A stretch of DNA of 64,000 nucleotides from Erwinia psidii (GTDB taxonomy: Bacteria; Pseudomonadota; Gammaproteobacteria; Enterobacterales; Enterobacteriaceae): NCBI RefSeq assembly GCF_003846135.1, contig NZ_RHHM01000007.1, positions 124,001 through 188,000 on the forward strand, in the 5' to 3' direction. The translations under genes were made by a program, and so were the position numbers. Of this stretch, positions 59,783 to 64,000 are shown piece after piece. Each line of letters opens with the position of its first letter. Position 1 is the stretch's first letter. Below the pieces are notes generated by a model. That model did no database searches, was not told the origin of the DNA, and saw only the letters and a list, made by a program, of their open reading frames with translations.

Positions 59783-59887
59783 GTCAGTCAGTCAGTCAGT
59801 CAGTCAGTCAGTCAGTCAGTCAGTCAGTCAGTCAGTCAGTCAGTCAGTCAGTCAGTCAGTCAGTCAGTCAGTCAGTCAGTCAGTCAG
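59783..59887. repeat. (GTCA)26 perfect tetranucleotide tract
   Basis: 105 bp of uninterrupted GTCA repeats (26 units plus G). All three plus-strand frames through it are open (Val-Ser-Gln-Ser cycle); every minus-strand frame meets TGA. It lies 22 bp beyond the glnQ terminator hairpin and inside no recognised gene. Confidence 0.98.
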
Positions 59888-60568
59888 AAAATAATCCCCC
59901 ACGCTGATGGCATGTCATTGACCTTTTACCGCAGCGATAAAACTGCCGATATTCACTTCTGCATCAGCCATAGCCCCACCAGCACACCGCATAAAAAATG
60001 AACCGACGGAGACAGAGAAGACCGCTGCCAGGCCCGCCCTCAGCGATCTTTTGCAGGACGACAGATTATGCCCGCAGTTAACTGCCCCGTGCACAACGCT
60101 GCTGACTGGCCAGACTCCTTTCCGACCCCGCAGAAGATAAAACCGTGCCGTAGAGGGTCACCGACATTAGCTGACATTTTCCATTGGCTAACTTGCCAGG
60201 CGCTATCACCGCTTTCGCGTCGTTCTGGTGCTGATTCCACCAGTTCTGTTTACCGGTCAGATATCGGTCGCCGGGTTAACGCCAGGCTCCAGGTGGTAGA
60301 TGGTGAACTGATGCAGGATAAGAACATTCACGGGATGGTATCGGTAAACCGTCATTTGCCGGGCTGGTCGGGCTGACCAGCCCGGACTTTACCGTGCGCG
60401 CCCTCTGCATCACGCCACCGCTAAAGAGTAGGCGAAAGGTTTTGCGCTGGACAAGATGGTGAAGCGACATTCTGACGCCGCCGGGATCAAAGCCCGGCAT
60501 CAGACCGTGCAGGTGAGGCAAACCGGCAGGGAAGCTGACGGGGCGCCCGGCGCATTGTCCGCACCAGG

Positions 60569-61501
60569 TTAAATATGGGACATCCGTCGCTCACGCTGCG
60601 GTTTTTCCTGAAAGGTCCAGGCGATAAAACGGCTCTGCTTCTGGCCCTGGGCCATATCGACAGTGCGTACCGCGGTAGCCCCGGCCTGTTCCAGCATTCG
60701 CCAAAGCTCCGGCAGGTTTTCTTTCCGCGAGACCAACGAGGTAAACCAGATGCACTGACGGGCAAAGCGCACGCTCTCGGTAATCATCCGGGTGATAAAA
60801 GCTTTCTCACCACCGTCGCACCAAAGTTCAGACTGCTGGCCACCAAAGTTGAGTGGGGCATGGCTGTTCAGCCCAAGATTACGCACTTTACGCTGACTGC
60901 CCTGCTCTGCCTCGCTGGCAGACGCGTGAAACGGCGGGTTACAGATCGCCGCATGATAATGCTCGTTTTTGTGGATGATACCGCTGAATATTGCCTGCGG
61001 ATCTTTTTGTCGACGCAGACGCACGAGGCGGTTCAGCCCCGGATTAGCTGCAACAATGGCGGTGGCTGAATGCATGGCCACTTCGTTAACTTCGCTACCG
61101 GTAAAACGCCAGCCATACTCATGCTGGCCTATCAGCGGATAAATACAGTTAGCACCACAGCCGATATCAAGCACACTGATATTGCGTGGCGGCACTGAGT
61201 CGTTATCTTCAGCCAGCAAATCCGCCAGATGGTGAAGATAATCAGCCCGCCCCGGCACGGGAGGACAGAGGAATCCATCGGGAACAGACCAGTGCACAAT
61301 CTGGTAGAAGTGACGAAGCAGTGCCTGATTGAGCGCCCGTACCGCCGCCGGATTGGCAAAGTCAACGGACTCATCGCCATACGGGTTAACTGCCACGAAC
61401 GCTGCCAGCGGAGGATGACTGGCGATAAGCGCAGCGAAATCATAGCGGCCACGATGGCGATTGCGGGGATGCAGCTGGTTTTTTTCGGCGGTGTTTTTCA
61501 T
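60569..61501 (-). CDS. rlmF: 23S rRNA (adenine(1618)-N(6))-methyltransferase RlmF
   Basis: SAM-dependent methylase of A1618 in 23S rRNA, 310 aa. N-terminal [12 protein letters not shown] signature, SAM motif I DIGCGAN (112-118), motif IV NPPF (188-191) and [31 protein letters not shown] block are all present. Convergent with the glnHPQ operon as in K-12. Confidence 0.97.
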   Translation of the reverse strand: MKNTAEKNQLHPRNRHRGRYDFAALIASHPPLAAFVAVNPYGDESVDFANPAAVRALNQALLRHFYQIVHWSVPDGFLCPPVPGRADYLHHLADLLAEDNDSVPPRNISVLDIGCGANCIYPLIGQHEYGWRFTGSEVNEVAMHSATAIVAANPGLNRLVRLRRQKDPQAIFSGIIHKNEHYHAAICNPPFHASASEAEQGSQRKVRNLGLNSHAPLNFGGQQSELWCDGGEKAFITRMITESVRFARQCIWFTSLVSRKENLPELWRMLEQAGATAVRTVDMAQGQKQSRFIAWTFQEKPQRERRMSHI

Positions 61502-61621
61502 GGAAGGCTCTCTTGTCTGAAGGCGCGTAAGATACCTGCTGTACCATCAATCGTAAACCACTGTTGTTTTCCTCTTTCTGACATTTAACGCCGGGTTGAG
61601 CGACCCCACTGAGGTGCAGGC

Positions 61622-62113
61622 ATGACACCATCCCATTATTTTTATCAGACCCGGCCCGGTCACGGTCTGCCCCACGATCCGCTGAATGCTATCATTGGTC
61701 TGCGGCCAATTGGCTGGATCAGCTCACAAAACGATCGGGGCGATCGTAACCTGGCCCCCCTGGAGTTTCTTTAACTGTTTTAATTATCATCCCCAATCAT
61801 CGGTTTTTCCCGCCAGGGATGGAAGCACAGCGTGGCCTATATTGCCCAGACCGGCGAATTTGTCTGGAATCTGGCGACGCGGGATCTGGCCTTAGCGATG
61901 AATGAAAGCGCCGCCTCAGTACCGCACGATGTAGATTAATCTGAACTGACGGGGGTTACCGCCATGCCCGCCAGTCAGATTAACGTCAGTATGGTGGCAG
62001 AAAACCCGATAAAGGTTGAGTGTCGGCTGAGCCAACTGATCCAGCTACAGGAGGTGGCGGGAGCCCTGCTGGATCAGTGGCTGGTCCCTGGAGAGGTTTG
62101 CCATTGCTACTGA
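61622..62113 (+). pseudogene. decayed flavin reductase-like (FMN-binding split-barrel) gene
   Basis: Translation starts MTPSHYFYQTRPGHGLPHDP, LNAIIGLRPIGWISSQNDRG, DRNLAP, the N-terminus of the flavin-reductase family (COG1853). In a C run at about 61756-61761 the frame shifts to WSFFNCFNYHPQSS. It shifts again near 61795 to PIIGFSRQGWKHSVAYIAQTGEFVWNLATRDLALAMNESA, meets an in-frame TAA at about 61937, and continues TGVTAMPASQINVSMVAENP, IKVECRLSQLIQLQ, QWLVPGEV. At least two frameshifts and one stop make it non-functional. The missing C-terminal part is not recoverable. Confidence 0.87.
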
Positions 62114-62325
62114 CAAAATACCAGACGGTATAACCGCATCAGCAGACAGCACCGAATGATGGACAAAAACACGCGGGTTATTATTTCTGCATGTCCGTAT
62201 CGCAGCACCATGGGATCCCCGCCAGGATTTGCTGACGCTTTCTACGTTTCCCGGCGGGATCTGTCAGGATGGCCGCCATTATCTGTTATGATGCCGACTC
62301 TTTTACGTCAGTCATGGAGAGATTA

Positions 62326-62847
62326 ATGAAAAGGATAGCCATCGACATGGATGAAGTTATTGCAGACTTTCATCCCAAAATGGTCAGAACGGTTAACCAG
62401 CACTTCAACGCCACATTCAGCGATCAGGATCTGAACCTGTTCAGTCTGCGGCAAGAAAAACCGGAGATGACACAACGGATCATGACGCTGCTCCACGACC
62501 CGGACTTTTTTGCCGATCTTGACGTTATTAGCGACAGCCAGGCAGTTATCACCGCCTTAAGCCAACGCTATGAGATATTTATTACCACGGCGGCAATGGA
62601 GGTTCCCAGCGCCTTCAATGCTAAATTTCAGTGGTTAAAACAGCATTTCCCGGCGATCGAACCCGCCAACATCGTGTTTTGCGGTAATAAAAGCATTATC
62701 AATGCTGACTATATGATCGATGATAACGCGATAAATTTTAAAGATTTTTGTGGCGAAGGTATTCTTTTTTCTGCCCCCCACAACCAGCAGGTAACCGGTT
62801 ACCGGCGGGTGGAAAACTGGCAGGAGGTCGCCGGCCTGCTGCTCTGA
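62326..62847 (+). CDS. 5'(3')-deoxyribonucleotidase (NT5C-type HAD)
   Basis: A 173-aa HAD phosphatase with nucleophile motif D7-M-D9-E-V (MKRIAIDMDEVIADF), motif II ITTAAME, and a MIDDNAINF motif near 135. This pattern defines the 5'-nucleotidase, deoxy (pyrimidine), type C family. Likely dephosphorylates dNMPs in nucleotide-pool balance; true substrate unproven. The ATG following GGAGAG is chosen; a longer frame opens 19 codons upstream with an ATG at -4. Confidence 0.85.
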   Translation: MKRIAIDMDEVIADFHPKMVRTVNQHFNATFSDQDLNLFSLRQEKPEMTQRIMTLLHDPDFFADLDVISDSQAVITALSQRYEIFITTAAMEVPSAFNAKFQWLKQHFPAIEPANIVFCGNKSIINADYMIDDNAINFKDFCGEGILFSAPHNQQVTGYRRVENWQEVAGLLL

Positions 62848-63160
62848 GCAGGCTTCGTTGGCAAAACAACGTCGCGGCGTCCCTTCCCTCTCTCCGGCGG
62901 CTGGCAGGACCGACATAAAGAATGCCGTCTTTTGCACCATCAGGCACGGTCGCAATCTGCATATCGCGGGCGTTTGCAGGAACCGACCTTCAGCGGTGTC
63001 GGGTCAAATACCGTCGCAGCTCCCGTGCTCTTTGCCAGTACGGCCAGCGAAAGAGACGCTGCTGATACCGTCCGGTAAAGCGGTTGGCGTATTCCCTCTT
63101 CCTTTTTATGTTATTTTAAGACACCTGTTTTCCTGAACAGCCGTCCGAAGAGGAGAGAAG
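62848..63160. other. spacer before the terminal M20 gene
   Basis: 313 bp, only short open frames; no recognisable gene. Ends with the AGGAGAG ribosome site of the next gene. Confidence 0.55.
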
Positions 63161-64000
63161 ATGACTATTCCCGTTTCGCTGATTGAAGAAGCTATCGGCT
63201 GGCGCCGGGCGTTTCATGCGCAACCTGAACTGGGCTATCAGGAACATTCCACCTCATGCCGGGTGGCGGATCTGCTGCGGACATTCGGGCTACAGGTCCA
63301 CACCGGACTGGCGGGCACCGGCGTGGTGGGCACGCTGGTTAACGGTGCGGGACCGACCATCGGTTTTCGTGCCGATATGGACGCGTTACCGCTGACTGAG
63401 CTGGGTGATGCGCCGTGGCGTTCAACCCGGCCGGGGGTCATGCATGCCTGCGGTCACGACGGCCACACTGCGATGTTGCTGGCAGCAGCCTGCCATCTCA
63501 GCGCCACCCGTCATTTCAACGGCACCTTGCATTTTATTTTTCAGCCTGCGGAAGAAAACCTGGGCGGCGCACGCAAAATGGTGGCCGACGGCCTGTTCGA
63601 ACGTTTCCCAATGGATGCTATTTATGGCATGCACAACTGGCCAGGACTTCCGGTGGGCCATCTGGCAGTAAACAGCGGCGCGATGATGGCTTCGCTGGAT
63701 GCGTTCTCCATCACTTTACGCGGTAAAAGCTGTCACGCCGCGATGCCAGAAAACGGAGCCGACCCGATTGTGGCGGCCGCACAGCTGATCCTTGCGCTGC
63801 AAACCATCCCGGCGCGACGCCTGTCGCCGCTTGCCTCGGCGGTGGTCAGCATTACGCAAATCAACGGCGGTGAGGCCATCAACGTGATCCCGGAAAAGGT
63901 GGTATTGCACGGCACGCTGCGCTGCCTGCAGAGCGATGTACGGGTGAAAGTCCGTAAGATGATCGACGCGTTTGTCACCACGCTGACCGCACCGTTGGGC
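63161..64000 (+). CDS. M20 family amidohydrolase (3' end outside window)
   Basis: First 280 codons of a HipO/IAA-amino-acid-hydrolase-type metallopeptidase. RADMDALPLTE (70-80), metal ligands C97, H99 and H102 in MHACGHDGH, E131/E132 in QPAEEN, H in MHNWPGLP and the lid-domain segment GKSCHAAMPENGADPIVAAAQLI are visible. It differs clearly from the M20 gene at 19405 and is closer to typical amino-acid-amide hydrolases (hippurate, N-acetyl amino acids). A strong AGGAGAG site precedes ATG. No signal peptide. Partner genes would lie beyond the right edge. Confidence 0.9.
   Translation, partial: MTIPVSLIEEAIGWRRAFHAQPELGYQEHSTSCRVADLLRTFGLQVHTGLAGTGVVGTLVNGAGPTIGFRADMDALPLTELGDAPWRSTRPGVMHACGHDGHTAMLLAAACHLSATRHFNGTLHFIFQPAEENLGGARKMVADGLFERFPMDAIYGMHNWPGLPVGHLAVNSGAMMASLDAFSITLRGKSCHAAMPENGADPIVAAAQLILALQTIPARRLSPLASAVVSITQINGGEAINVIPEKVVLHGTLRCLQSDVRVKVRKMIDAFVTTLTAPLG

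Larger units (their letters stand above)
59725..60568. other. glnQ-rlmF convergent region without a recognised gene
   Basis: 844 bp. K-12 has the mechanosensitive-channel gene ybiO here; no trace of it could be read. After the (GTCA)n tract, six-frame reading gives only short or interrupted frames. It may be decayed sequence. Confidence 0.5.

Noticed and set aside
60068-60520. Short frames between the (GTCA)n tract and rlmF as a possible ybiO remnant
   Set aside because: No mechanosensitive-channel motif or transmembrane pattern could be read in any frame.

Overview
The window is chromosomal DNA from an enterobacterium. Most proteins can be read as close relatives of Escherichia coli K-12 proteins, and their order follows the E. 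coli moeB-clpA and rlmF-ybiT segments (about 18-20 min), partly rearranged. Several genes that K-12 has here are absent (macAB, aqpZ, hcp-hcr, ybjS-ybjT, rimK, mdfA, bssR, fsaA, ybiS, opgE, ybiO). Others were gained: a TpsB transporter, a yjiH/yjiG-like pair with an M20 hydrolase, an EmrAB-type efflux operon with its own outer-membrane factor, a DUF4385 gene and a terminal M20 gene. Retention of ybjN (amyR in Erwinia amylovora) and the overall layout suggest an Erwinia/Pantoea-like Erwiniaceae member. This is inference; no rRNA or species marker is present.

Layout: 1-3.1 kb, clpA (partial)-clpS facing cspD. 3.3-6.5 kb, lysO and poxB. 7.2-8.9 kb, an orphan two-partner-secretion transporter. 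9.4-12.3 kb, ltaE, ybjQ-amiD and ybjP. 12.5-16.2 kb, the arginine ABC transporter artPIQM plus a divergent artJ. 16.2-20.5 kb, rlmC, ybjO and the yjiH/yjiG/M20 operon. 20.9-25.1 kb, the putrescine transporter potFGHI with an intercistronic terminator. 25.5-31.2 kb, ybjN, a dead IS200/IS605-type insertion where K-12 has rimK, ybjC-nfsA, grxA, ybjM and ybjL. 31.5-36.0 kb, ybjG, dacC, a HAD phosphatase and rimO. 36.0-42.8 kb, the glutathione/isoaspartyl-peptide operon iaaA-gsiABCD followed by a DUF4385 gene. 43.1-47.1 kb, moeA-moeB and ybiT. 47.3-51.5 kb, the efflux operon. 51.6-53.5 kb, the manganese module ybiR, mntR and the 41-codon gene mntS with an MntR-type operator. 53.5-59.7 kb, ompX, rhtA, dps and glnHPQ. 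59.8-64 kb, a 105-bp (GTCA)n tract, rlmF, a decayed flavin-reductase gene, a 5'(3')-deoxyribonucleotidase and a partial M20 amidohydrolase.

The dominant theme is nitrogen and amino-acid traffic: import of arginine (art), putrescine (pot), glutathione (gsi) and glutamine (gln), export of lysine (lysO) and threonine/homoserine (rhtA), and peptide or amide hydrolysis (iaaA, two M20 enzymes). Stress functions (dps, grxA, nfsA, poxB, cspD, clpAS) lie between them. I found no prophage, CRISPR array, tRNA or rRNA. The signals beyond routine annotation are the MntS/MntR-box pair, the IS200 fossil, the (GTCA)26 tract, the yjiH/yjiG-M20 operon, the divergent ArtJ and YbjQ, and several candidate operators (CRP, Fur, ArgR).
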